A DNA stretch of 64,000 nucleotides from Solanum dulcamara (taxonomy: Eukaryota; Streptophyta; Magnoliopsida; Solanales; Solanaceae). Positions 1 to 8,851 of the stretch are shown one piece after another; the stretch's first letter is position 1; every line of letters starts with the position of its first letter. The stretch is from the NCBI RefSeq assembly GCF_947179165.1, contig NC_077240.1, forward strand, positions 47,056,501 through 47,120,500. Reading direction: 5' to 3'. Both the position numbers and the translations under genes were made by a program. The notes under the pieces are model-generated. The model saw only the letters and a program-made list of their open reading frames with translations, was not told where the DNA came from and ran no database searches.

Positions 1-221
1 AAGAATGAGAACCTCCTCGAAACCCCAACTATAAATTTTATGTTGTTAAACACCGTTGCATAACCGAAGAATACCTTAAATAATTAATTCACGGAATGAA
101 ATCGGAGGGCTTACCTTGCTTAACCAAATCCGTAGCTCTTTCTCCATGTTCTCCAAGTTTTTCTCCAATTTTTTCTAAGTGTAAAGATGCTGAAAAGTGA
201 GTTGATCCAGCAATACACTTG

Positions 222-345
222 TATATATATATGTGTCCTTAAGTGGGGACACGTGGCAGCCTCTAGGGGTGACATGTGGCATCCCCCTAGGGCGCCACCT
301 CAATCATGCATCCAATCCAAAGCCGCCATGTGGCAGCGTGGGGTC
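222..345 (-). promoter_or_regulatory. Alpha LTR promoter: TATA box and G-box-like cluster
   Basis: On the minus strand a TATATATATAC stretch (222-232) lies downstream of ACGTG/ATGTG motifs at 248-257 (GACACGTGGC), 271-280 (GACATGTGGC) and 326-335 (GCCATGTGGC). The same order recurs in every alpha LTR in this window, which supports a real U3 promoter rather than chance. The G-box core CACGTG is known as a bZIP/bHLH binding site in plants; binding here is inference. Confidence 0.6.
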
Positions 346-357
346 CACCCAAGCTGC

Positions 358-440
358 TGCATCACCTACTTGACCCTAAGTAGGTGCATCACCTTCTTGT
401 CCAAGTAGGTGCATCACCTACTTGCTTCGAGTAGGTGCGT
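358..440. repeat. Palindromic AAGTAGGTG/CACCTACTT repeats
   Basis: About 80 bases contain alternating AAGTAGGTG and CACCTACTT (or CACCTTCTT) words separated by CAT or short spacers, so neighbouring units form inverted repeats. The same array occurs in reverse orientation in the solo alpha LTR at 43325-43400 and is absent from the other alpha copies, which marks these two as one subfamily. Confidence 0.75.
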
Positions 441-804
441 TGTTTCCTTATTTCTCTTTCGTGAGCTCGTAATCTCATCTTACTTCAAGAGCCTATGTAT
501 TCCTTGCTACTTAAGCTCGATGTATACTCAAGTAGCTTAGTATGTAAAATATCCCAAGTAATAGCTTTCACAAGTAAGTCAAGTCCTACGACTCACTACT
601 TGACCTCCAACTTCTTCAGGTTTCTTATGACCCTATTTCCAATCTTCTCTATTATGGAGTATCTCCTTCTCCTTTCCTTAGGATTATTTGATAGTGTTAT
701 AGATTATCCAACTCACATGACGACTTCTACGAAACTTAAGAGCCTTCCTAGAAACTTAAGAAGCTTAAGAAGCATTCCAAGGTACCAAAGTATGGGGTGT
801 AATA

Positions 805-1100
805 GTACCGACCATTGATGTATATATTTGTGTGTTCAAGGATACGGTAGAGGCCCTATATCGCCTTCTGTTTCTGTTTCTTTTTACTCTTAGAGGTCTG
901 TAGACATGTATGTGGGTTGTATATGTATGTGTGAAAAGTTATGCCTATATGTTACGATAGCCTCGTCGACTTATATATATTGTCTTGCCTATTGGCATGC
1001 TATGACTCAAATAGAAGACAAGTTTCCTAATAGTTAGCAAGGGTACACGCGAGTATCCAGTTCGGGCACCTGTCACGGCCTACGGGGTTGGGTCATGACA
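805..1100 (+). repeat. 3' end of the T1 5' LTR
   Basis: The stretch closely matches the last ~300 bases of the 3' LTR (from about 8552), including the GGTACNGA start, the AGAGGTCTGTAGA block and the terminal GGGTTGGGTCRTGACA. It ends in CA four bases before the primer-binding site, which fixes the LTR boundary. Confidence 0.9.
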
Positions 1101-1104
1101 AAAG

Positions 1105-1116
1105 TGGTATCAGAGT
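1105..1116 (+). other. Primer-binding site for initiator tRNA-Met
   Basis: TGGTATCAGAGT lies four bases after the LTR end. It matches 11 of 12 bases of the plant iMet primer-binding site TGGTATCAGAGC, and primes minus-strand DNA synthesis in this class of element. Confidence 0.9.
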
Positions 1117-1277
1117 GGTCCTTTCTTGGAATGTCTACACACTGTGTCTAGTAGAGTTTTGTTTATCGGTGTGTGGTGCACCACATCTATAAATAGAAGG
1201 ATACAGGACATTTAGGGTGTTACCTTTCTCTCTTGTCTTACATCGTGTGATAGAGCTATGTTATTAGGATGATCCCT

Positions 1278-1304
1278 CACTAACGTACTATTATATTTAC
1301 AGCA
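1278..1304 (+). promoter_or_regulatory. Putative branch point and 3' splice site before T1 gag
   Basis: CACTAACG (branch-like CTAAC, A at 1283) is followed by a T-rich stretch and TTTACAG ending at 1302, with the gag ATG at 1305. The spacing of 19 bases from branch A to AG is suitable for a plant intron. Elements B, C and D have the same arrangement at the same place. Splicing is inferred; no transcript was examined. Confidence 0.5.
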
Positions 1305-2240
1305 ATGCCTCCAAAGAAAGCAACAACTGCCCAAAAGTGCAAGTCAGTAGCGGATGGAACAAGTCAGACCCTGAGAGTTATTAGGGCTCGCGCCTAGTCT
1401 ATGCTAGGAATTGTGCTCCAATCGGTGAGTTGCACAATGCCGCCACCTTTAGAAGAGATTAGAGCAATAGTAGCTGCGGGCCTCGAGACCCTAGTACGTA
1501 AGCCTCCAGTCCTATAACTAGGGCCAAAAGATAGGGCAATCAGAGATACAGTTCAACTATTGACCAGGTTAATGGCAGAACAGGTTCAAAGGCATGGGTT
1601 GGGGATTAGGAGGCAGTACAGTAAGCGACTGCCCGACAAATATTATGGCAGAGGCCAGTATAAGAAGGCTAGAATGGCTGGTAATTCGAGAGAGTTTCAA
1701 GGAAGACAGCCTTAACAGTATAGTATATACCCTTCCCAACCAGTATGGAGGGTACCCCAGTAGTTCCCAAGTGGAATATTCGATAACACGGGATATCCAG
1801 AAGTCGGTCCAAGCTCTAGGGTTTCAAGTGCACCAATGAGCAAAGGGTCGTGTCAGTCGAAGCCACTTTTACCTCAATGTCCTGGCTGTGGTAAGGTGCA
1901 TTTTGGGAAATTCCATCCTATTATAGGTTATTGTTTCACTTGTGGCCGTCAAGGCAATTTGTGAGAGAGTGTCCATTTAAGAGTAGATAAAAGGGTGCAG
2001 CTCAACCTACTAGATCAGTTGTTGGAGGTTTTTCTTCGTTGGCTACGCGCCCTATGAAGCAGGGTATGCATACCTCAGCATGCCGTAGTGGAGACCATGG
2101 AGTACTTTCTCCGAATAAGGATGCATCATCAAACATGGTTACATGTATACTATTAATCTTCTCCTAAGATGTGTTGCATTAATAGATCCAGGCCCCACTC
2201 TATTATGTATATATCTCCTTTTGTTGCCAATATTTGGCGC
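1305..2240 (+). pseudogene. Broken gag with zinc knuckle, then protease-like remnant (T1)
   Basis: The reading starts MPPKKATTAQK at 1305, shows a LTRLMAEQVQRHG segment typical of Gag N-termini, then passes directly into a basic stretch (about 1610-1720) and a zinc-knuckle region (CPGCGKVHFGKF, then CFTCGRQGN) near 1880-1965. The central capsid domain usually found between these parts is missing, implying an internal deletion of roughly 200 codons. A one-base shift breaks the knuckle before its last Cys. Around 2160-2200 ALIDPGPTL resembles the aspartic-protease active-site segment (ALLDPGATL) seen in element B. Several stops interrupt the frame. It is a dead copy of the structural protein and protease of a Ty3/gypsy element. 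Confidence 0.75.
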
Positions 2241-3733
2241 CTTGTGTGGCTGTGATAGACTATGATATGCATATATGTGTTGGCCCTATGAGGCATTGTT
2301 GATATTTTCTTAGTGCAGGTTTGGGATAGTAAGGAATATAGAGGAAACTCTACCAATTTGTTTTGGGAGATAGAAAGAGAATGAGATATACGGTTGTAAC
2401 ATATCTTGAGAGATCGTATCCACGGTAACTATAAGGATGAAAGCTCATGAAGTAGAGAAGGGTATTGTGTATATGTGCCTCCACTTTGGAAAATAGTGGG
2501 ATCCCTCGAAGATAGGGAATAGAAATTGCAAAACAACTGAGGCATTGTGAAATTATCACAGGAACAAGTGGTATCCATTAGAAAAAAAATATAATAAACA
2601 AAATATGAGACACGTGTCATTAGAGTATAAGTGCCCCGAATGGAGAATCGGACACAATTATAAGCACTAGTGATGTACTGATTGGGATGAATGAAATGTG
2701 GCTTTGACTAAACTACTACATTAGTTATATGACTCGAGTACCAGTACTTGGACTAGATTGGGTACTAGTTATTGAGAATTCTTAGCACCTCATGGTTATA
2801 TTAAGGTTTCTGGGCAACCTAAAGTATAGATGAGTTAACAGAAGGTGTAGACATGGCGCAGTATGTCAAATATATTGGAACAGAATCATAGCGTATGAAC
2901 AGTTGAAAATAAATAGAGGATGACATGGGTACACCTTAAAGGGGGGAAGTGGACAAGAGAAATACAAGCATGAGAGGAAATCAACTGACACTGTCACATA
3001 TTGATAGGACAGCTTAAACTTCAAGCGAGATCTCATACTGGCATGAGTTAGTAAGAGCTCAAGGCCAATAATAAATAGATAGAAGCCACGGTATCTAAGA
3101 CCGTGCGAAGAATCATGGGTGCCTACAAAAAGGAGTGAATACGATAAGAGAGTAAGACTGAGCAAACTAAGGGCTGTGAAAAGGGTAGTAGGGTCATGTT
3201 TGAGTAAAGATTAAGATATGGCAACAACATCATTGGTCGCTGATATCAGGACATACAAGTAGCAAGGAGAATATAAAATCTCCTATGGTAGGAAATGAGG
3301 AGACCAAGGAGTACGTAAAGGAAGAAAAGAAATAAGTAGGACAAAATAGCGTTAGCACAAGCAAGTCCTAGTGTGAAGTCAATATGTAAAGCAAGATGGG
3401 CCGAGAGATAAAAAGACTGTGTTTACCTCATACCAGTAGTATAAGAGTAGTTGTGCAACCTACGAATAGTTATATACAGCATAAGACCAAGCGGAGGAGT
3501 ACATGATGAAAAAGAGTTATGATATTTTGGAGACGTTACAGAGGAATACGAAAAGAAGTTAAATCAAATGGACAAAAAAGACACAATCATGGTTGAATTA
3601 AGGATCTACCCCAACACCGGTTGTAAGAGAGAAAAAAAGAGGGCAAGGCCAAACATGAAGACTAGCGAGAAGACGCTAAGGTAAATCTTGGGCTAAGATG
3701 AGTGCCTTCACACATTGTTGCAAGGATGGCAAT
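2241..3733. other. Unrecognised internal stretch of T1
   Basis: Between the protease-like and integrase-like remnants lies about the length expected for reverse transcriptase and RNase H, but I could not find the usual landmarks (CIDYRQLN, SKIDL, FIDD) in any frame. It may be very decayed pol or replacement sequence. The short open frames on the minus strand here look like chance openings. Confidence 0.5.
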
Positions 3734-3852
3734 GGAATGTGACACGAGGACTTCCCGGGGGATCACCTATCCTAGTACTACTCTCACCTAAGCATGCTTA
3801 ACTTAGGAATTCTAGTGGGATCCGGTGCGTTAGTGCTGCTATGATCACACGA
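3734..3852 (-). pseudogene. 5S rRNA-like sequence (degenerate, full length)
   Basis: The minus strand aligns end to end with plant 5S rRNA over ~119 bases. It keeps GCACTAACGCACCGGATCCC, AGTTAAGCATGCTTAGG, GAGAGTAGTACTAGGAT and GGGAAGTCCTCGTGT in the right order and spacing. Differences are mostly C-to-T or G-to-A (for example GCGTGC to GCATGC, GGGCGAG to AGGTGAG, GATGGG to GATAGG), the pattern expected from decay of methylated cytosines. The internal polymerase III promoter blocks (box A, intermediate element, box C) are therefore recognisable but mutated. It lies antisense inside the T1 internal region. Possible sources are a dispersed 5S gene copy, a 5S-derived SINE or a Cassandra-type TRIM element whose LTR carries 5S sequence; no flanking evidence decides. 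Confidence 0.85.
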
Positions 3853-4319
3853 GATGTGAGAATCCAAACTAGCGGCAAAGCAATGACACGAGATTATGTA
3901 CCTAGAGTGTTATAAGTTACCTTAAGGGAATTGTAAAAGGGCTTAAGCAAAACAAGCAGGATTAGCCAATTACTAACAGATGGCGCATTGTATGCCACAG
4001 TTTTTCAACATAATACCAATTAATGATAAGGAAAACCACGGAATGTCTATTGTGTGAGGGGACTTCAGCACAAATTGGTATCCAACTCTGATGGGCCAAA
4101 AGAAAAACCTAGAAGGAGAGGGTACCAGTTGATGTCATCTAAAGAAGGCAAGAAGTAAAATACAAGGTCGAAGATTCCACAATACGACCTTGGCTACAAG
4201 ACTCACTTTGTAATCCCTGGATGGATAATTCTATATAGAATGTTATCTATCAGCCCATGTTCCTTCAATCAAGGACTACTTATCCAGTCGAGATTGTGTA
4301 AAATTATAGGTCAAGAGGG
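3853..4319. other. Unassigned T1 internal sequence
   Basis: This follows the 5S-like sequence and precedes the integrase core remnant. No frame shows a known domain. The integrase zinc-binding part or flanks of an inserted 5S-bearing element would be expected here. Confidence 0.4.
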
Positions 4320-5215
4320 TGGTGAGACTTTACGGAGTTCCCATAGCTATTGTCTCAGATAAAGGAGCCCGAGTTACAGTTAACTACTGAAGATTAGTCG
4401 AAGAAGAGATTGGGAAGATAGATAGGTCTTCATATACCATTGTACCCTCAGACCGAAGGACAGACTAAGCTTACTAGCTAAACGCTATAAGAGGTGTTGC
4501 GATCCTATATGGTTGACTCTAAAGGTAGCTTAGATAATTTCTTACTACCTGTTAAGAGTATTTACTACATCAACTATCATTCTAGTCTCCAAATGGCCCC
4601 GAAGGAGAAGTGGTATAGCAAAAAGATTAGGTCATCAATTGGTGGGTTGATGTTAGTAAAATGTGACTAATAGGCCCAGGCGTGGTTCAATAAGCTGTCG
4701 AGAAGGTGAAGCTTATTCAGGAGAGAGTTTTAGTAGCTCAGAGTTGATAGAAGTCATACGTAGGTAATCGATGTCAACTTCTAGAGTTTCAAGTTAATGA
4801 TTGGGCAATTCCGAAGGTAACCCCCACAGAGAAACTAATGAGATCCAGTAGGAAAAGGGACCTTAGTCCTAGATATATTGACCTTATTAGATCCTCTGCC
4901 GAATAGGCAAGGTTGCATATAGCTGGACTTACCAGCGAATCTTGAAGCGGTACATCCAGTCTTCCATATATCAATGCTTTGCAAGTATGTTGGTAATCCA
5001 ACCCGGGTATATCCTGTAGAGAGTATCCAGGTCACAGAGGAGTTATCCTACGAGAAGCAACCTATCGCCATCCTGGGTTGGCAAAGTAGAAGATTGTGAA
5101 CTAAGGACGTAGCTTCCGTCAAGGTATTGTGGCGAAATAAAAATCATGAAGAGATGACCTGGGAAACAGAGGAGGAAATAAAACACAAGTATCCATACCT
5201 ACTCCTTACGCTATA
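4320..5215 (+). pseudogene. Integrase core and chromodomain-like tail remnants (T1)
   Basis: RLYGVPIAIVSDKGA at about 4325-4370 matches the second catalytic Asp region of Ty3/gypsy integrases. A later segment near 4640-4730 (SIGWVDV-like, then LIQERVLVAQS) matches the region after the core, and LSPRYI near 4865-4885 matches the post-core barrel. The C-terminal LSYEKQPIAILGW...TKDVASVKVLWRN...TWETEEEIKHKYP (about 5040-5200) resembles a chromodomain tail. Many stops and shifts interrupt it. The protein would have inserted element DNA into the genome; this copy is dead. Confidence 0.75.
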
Positions 5216-5330
5216 GGTAATCCCAACCTTTGGTACTCTGATAGTGATAGCTTGATCAAAGTATGTGTTATTGCAATAGATAGAAATTTCCATATAATCT
5301 GTATAAGATCTTAAGAAAGGTTTTGGTTAA

Positions 5331-5364
5331 CATTCGAGGACGAATGTCCTAAAGGGGGAAAGGA
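5331..5364 (+). other. Polypurine tract with adjacent hairpin (T1)
   Basis: AAAGGGGGAAAGGA (5351-5364) directly precedes the 3' LTR start and is the plus-strand primer. Just upstream, CATTCG-AGGA-CGAATG (5331-5346) is a perfect six-base-pair hairpin. The same hairpin occurs at the same place in element B (27749-27764) and in decayed form in the other elements. Confidence 0.8.
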
Positions 5365-5956
5365 TGTTATACTCCATACTTTTGTACTTTGGAATGCGTT
5401 CTTAAGTCTCTTGTAAGGCTCTTAAGTTCTTGGAAGGATCGTAAGCCTCCTAAGTTTCTTAAGGTTTCCTAAAGTTTCTTAAAGCTTCTTAAAGCTTCTT
5501 AAGCCTTCTTAAGAAATCTTAAGCTTCTTAAGAGTTACCATGTGAGTCGTTTAATCTATAACGCTAACAAACAACTCTAAGGAAAGGAGAATGTGATACC
5601 CCATAGTAGAGAAGAATGGAAATAGAGTTGTAAGAATCCGGAAGATGTTGCAAACTAAATAATGAGTCATAGGACTCAGCTTACTTACGTAAGCTGCCAA
5701 CTTAGAAAGCATACATGCTTAAGTTGCTCAAGTACATACCAAGCTTACATAACAAGGATTACATAGGTTCATAAAGTAAGATGAGATTACAATACCACGA
5801 GGGAGAAAATAAGGTGCCCCAAGGCTGCATGAGGGAGTGCCATATGGCAGAAGCTGGGAGTGACACATGGCAGTATTTAGAGTAAGGGGGTGGGCCCCCA
5901 CATTCCATGTGGCATCCTATGGTTAGAGGTGTGGTGCGTTGGCCCTATAAGTGCTT

Positions 5957-6019
5957 GACATGTGTCACCACTTAGGAGTTGACACGTGTCACCCCTAAAA
6001 GTGGCCTATATATATATAT
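5957..6019 (+). promoter_or_regulatory. Alpha LTR promoter in T1 3' LTR
   Basis: GACATGTGTC (5957-5966) and GACACGTGTC (5981-5990) precede TATATATATATAT (6007-6019). Further CATGTGGC/CATATGGC motifs lie upstream to about 5830. The order matches all other alpha LTRs here. Confidence 0.65.
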
Positions 6020-8407
6020 GTGTTTTATGAATTTAGTTCATACTTATCCTCTAGTAATTCTTATCAAGAGACTTCTACAGACAAAAAAGAAGAGAAGATA
6101 AATCTAGAACAAGAGAGAGGAGAAACCTTAAACTTGAGAAAGAGAGCCACAGATTTGGAGCTACAAAAGGGTAAGTTCTCCGATTTCGTTCTGTGAATTA
6201 ATTATATAGGGTATATCATGATTTTATGAAGGTGTTATTAATTAAAATTTATTATTTGGATCATCCCAAAATGTTATCAAACAGCGATGAAGTTTTAGGT
6301 GCGCTAAAGGAACTTCCAAGGCAAGTTTCGACGAGTTTGATGAGTTTCGGGAAAGGTAAGGGTTTCTCTTTCAAATTGGAATTTATTATGTTTTTTTGAG
6401 GTATATTAAATGTCTTAAATAATGTTTGAAGTGGAAAAATTTCATAAGGATGCTAGACGCTAGAAAAAAACTAAGTTGAAGTCGTCGTAGTTAAATTGAA
6501 GTCGAGTAGTGTGTTGCGATTGTGGTGCTGCGGTTGCAGCTGGTTGGATGGCATGTTGCAGGGATGTAAAGTGTTATAAAATGGGTTTGGGTACTTCATT
6601 TTTCATCCACACGACCCTCCATTTCATATTGTTAAAGGTTTTGCGAAATAAAGATTAAAAACTCTATTTTGATATCGTAGCTTCGGGAGAGTTGTTTGGA
6701 GTTTGTATTGTGTAATGTTGAAGTAATTTACTTGTGTATATGCTACTGGTTGTTATTTTTGGTATGGTTGTTTACATGGTGGCTGAAGAAATCTTGGGTA
6801 TGTTAAAGTTATAGGGGAAACGTTGCCCAATTTTCGATAACTTTAGAAATAGTAACAAACTAGACAAGGGTATTGGATAAGGAAACGATTCCTATGGGTA
6901 CTTGGTTGTAGAGTTGGAAATTGGAAAGTGAAAGGTTATTAACCTTAGTATTACTCTTATGTTATTAGGTCAAGGATATAACGAGGCGAGCTGGGTTACA
7001 GTTAATCCACAAAAGGTATGTGAAGCTTACCCTTTCTTTCTTTTGGCATGTCTTAGCCTTAAGTTATATATATACAAAACTTGGGAGTCATTCCATTCAT
7101 AAAGCTCTGAGTATGAGTCAATACCCTTGTTCACTCCTGGATGTTAGAACTCCTGCACTAAGTGGACTCATCGCCTTTCAAGTTTCTGTAGGATGAAGAG
7201 TAGTACATATAAGGACTATATCCTTCTTTCGTTGAAATCGCTTAAGGTAAGTGAAATGATGTCTGATATGAGTTTAGAGGTAATTCTATTTATAGGTTCT
7301 GGATATAATTTGTGACTCGTATTCATTTCTGAATGCTAAGGGTCCTAAATTAGTTAAATTACTACTCTCGAGCCATCTATATGTTGAATAGTAAGTGGAG
7401 ATATAAGCTCCTATTCTGAAAGGCTCTGAGAGGATAAATGTCTCTCATTGCATAAGTTGTATCTCTAATTGTATAAGCTATGTGTCTTATTGCATAAGTT
7501 GTGTCTTTGATTGCATAAATTGTATGGCATTATCTTGGTACACGCCTATGGTTCCTGAGGCCCTAATTGATATAATCCCTAATAACATCTAAAGGGTACC
7601 TCAGAGAATTACTTTCCTAGTCTTCAAGTGACGGTTCACTTGACTGTTTCATTGTGTCTCAGGAGATGATTTAATTGCATATGGTTTCTCACTACTCTAC
7701 TCGTGCATACGGTAACCCTTCTTTCATCGAGTCCAATGCGAGGCCAGTCCTAATATCGTGCGTCGCTTTACTACTTCTTTCACCATGTCTCAGGCCAGAC
7801 GAGATATAATACCGTGACGTGATGGGTGATTCCACGTATGAGGAGGGGATGCTATATATAATGATATGATGATGTGAAGATATAACGATGCGACAATAAT
7901 AAGAGTATTCATTGCATCTCGGGCTGGATAAAATATGATAATTATGACACCGAGTCCCATAATGGTCTGAGTACGGTATATGATGATTTAAGGAAGGAAC
8001 ACTGAGTCCCTCACTAGAGGGACGGGTATGGTATGTATATATATGACGCGTGTACACTATACATGTACCCTACTCTCTTCACTGAGTCCCTCACTAAAGT
8101 GCCGGATATCGTAGGTAGGCATGCATGTGAAAATATAGTGATATATTTATGACACCGAACCCCATAATGGGCCGGATATGTTATGATATATATATATAAT
8201 GAGGTTATGTTGTGTACGATGGTATGATGCCTTTTACGATGACACGATGAAGTGATATATATAATGAAAAGAAATGATGATATGATATTATGATAAAAAT
8301 GATTTTACTGCATAAGATACAGGCACGGTAATGGGTTAATTGTTATACTTGTCCCCTACATCCCTATTCCAACTAAAATCTTGTTATGGTGTTTTATGCT
8401 TACATAC

Positions 8408-8447
8408 TTAGTACATATTTTGTACTGACCCCTTTATCTTCGGGGGA
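8408..8447 (+). other. Two-hairpin module in T1 3' LTR
   Basis: Hairpin 1: TTAGTAC, seven-base loop, GTACTGA (8408-8428). Hairpin 2: CCCC ... GGGG (8429-8446). This is the alpha version of a module seen in nearly all LTRs of the window. Confidence 0.7.
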
Positions 8448-8851
8448 TTGCGTTTCATGCCCGCAGGTTCAAACACGCGACTTGAGGATCCACTAGCTTA
8501 GGATTCCACCTAGTGGGTTTAAGAAGAGCTCCATCGTGTTAGAGACCATCTTTTGGTACTGACTATTGATGTATATATTTATGTGTTAAAGGGTACGGTG
8601 GGGGCCCTGTCCTGCCTTATGTTTCTGTTTCTTTTTACTTTTAGAGGTCTGTAGATATATATGTGAGTTGTATATGTATGTGTGAACAGTTGTGCCTATA
8701 TGTTACGATAGCCTCATCAGCTTATGTATATTGTCTTTCCTGTTGGCACGCTATGACTCAAATGGGAGATAGGTTTCCTTATAGTTAGAAAGGGTACACG
8801 CAAGTGTCCAGTTTGGGCACCCATCACGGCCTATGGGGTTGGGTCGTGACA

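Larger units (their letters stand above)
1..804 (-). mobile_element. 5' part of a minus-strand alpha-family LTR
   Basis: Read on the minus strand this is the first ~800 bases of an alpha LTR. It begins at 804 (TATTACACCCCATAC, with terminal TG apparently decayed to TA), continues through short CTTAAG repeats, a U3 with CACGTG/CATGTG motifs, a TATA box (222-232) and a donor-like AAG/GTAAGC (GT at 114-113), and leaves the window at position 1. It matches the first parts of the LTRs at 5365-8851 and 42972-46651. It abuts the 3' end of another alpha LTR (805-1100) in the opposite orientation, so it is probably a minus-strand alpha element inserted into that LTR, with candidate duplicated bases GTACC at 805-809. 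The rest of the inserted element would lie left of the window. Confidence 0.8.
805..8851 (+). mobile_element. Alpha-family Ty3/gypsy element T1, 5' LTR truncated
   Basis: Order on the plus strand: last 296 bases of a 5' LTR (805-1100), tRNA-Met primer-binding site (1105-1116), leader, Gag remnant from 1305, protease-like remnant near 2150-2200, a long stretch without recognisable reverse transcriptase, integrase and chromodomain-like remnants (4320-5215), polypurine tract (5351-5364) and a 3' LTR of 3487 bases (5365-8851). The 5' LTR lost its first ~3.2 kb from view through the inverted insertion at 804. Gag and Pol carry many stops, so the element cannot encode its own proteins. It sits in the RNase H region of element F; the five bases after the LTR are ATATT. 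Confidence 0.85.
5365..8851 (+). repeat. T1 3' LTR, alpha family (3487 bases)
   Basis: Bounded by the polypurine tract on the left and by TG...CA ends (TGTTATACTCC ... GGGTCGTGACA). Parts in order: CTTAAG-rich short tandem repeats (about 5395-5530), U3 with G-box-like motifs, TATA box (6007-6019), donor-like AAAAGG/GTAAGT (GT at 6171), a second donor-like GGAAAG/GTAAGG near 6350, a third AAAAG/GTATGT near 7015, a variable repeat block (about 7780-8180) with CACTGAGTCCCTCACTA-type units, and the two-hairpin module (8408-8447). Confidence 0.9.

Noticed and set aside
7692..8057. 121-codon minus-strand open frame in the T1 3' LTR
   Set aside because: It covers the variable repeat block of the LTR; composition (His, Tyr, Ser rich) follows the repeat and no domain is seen.
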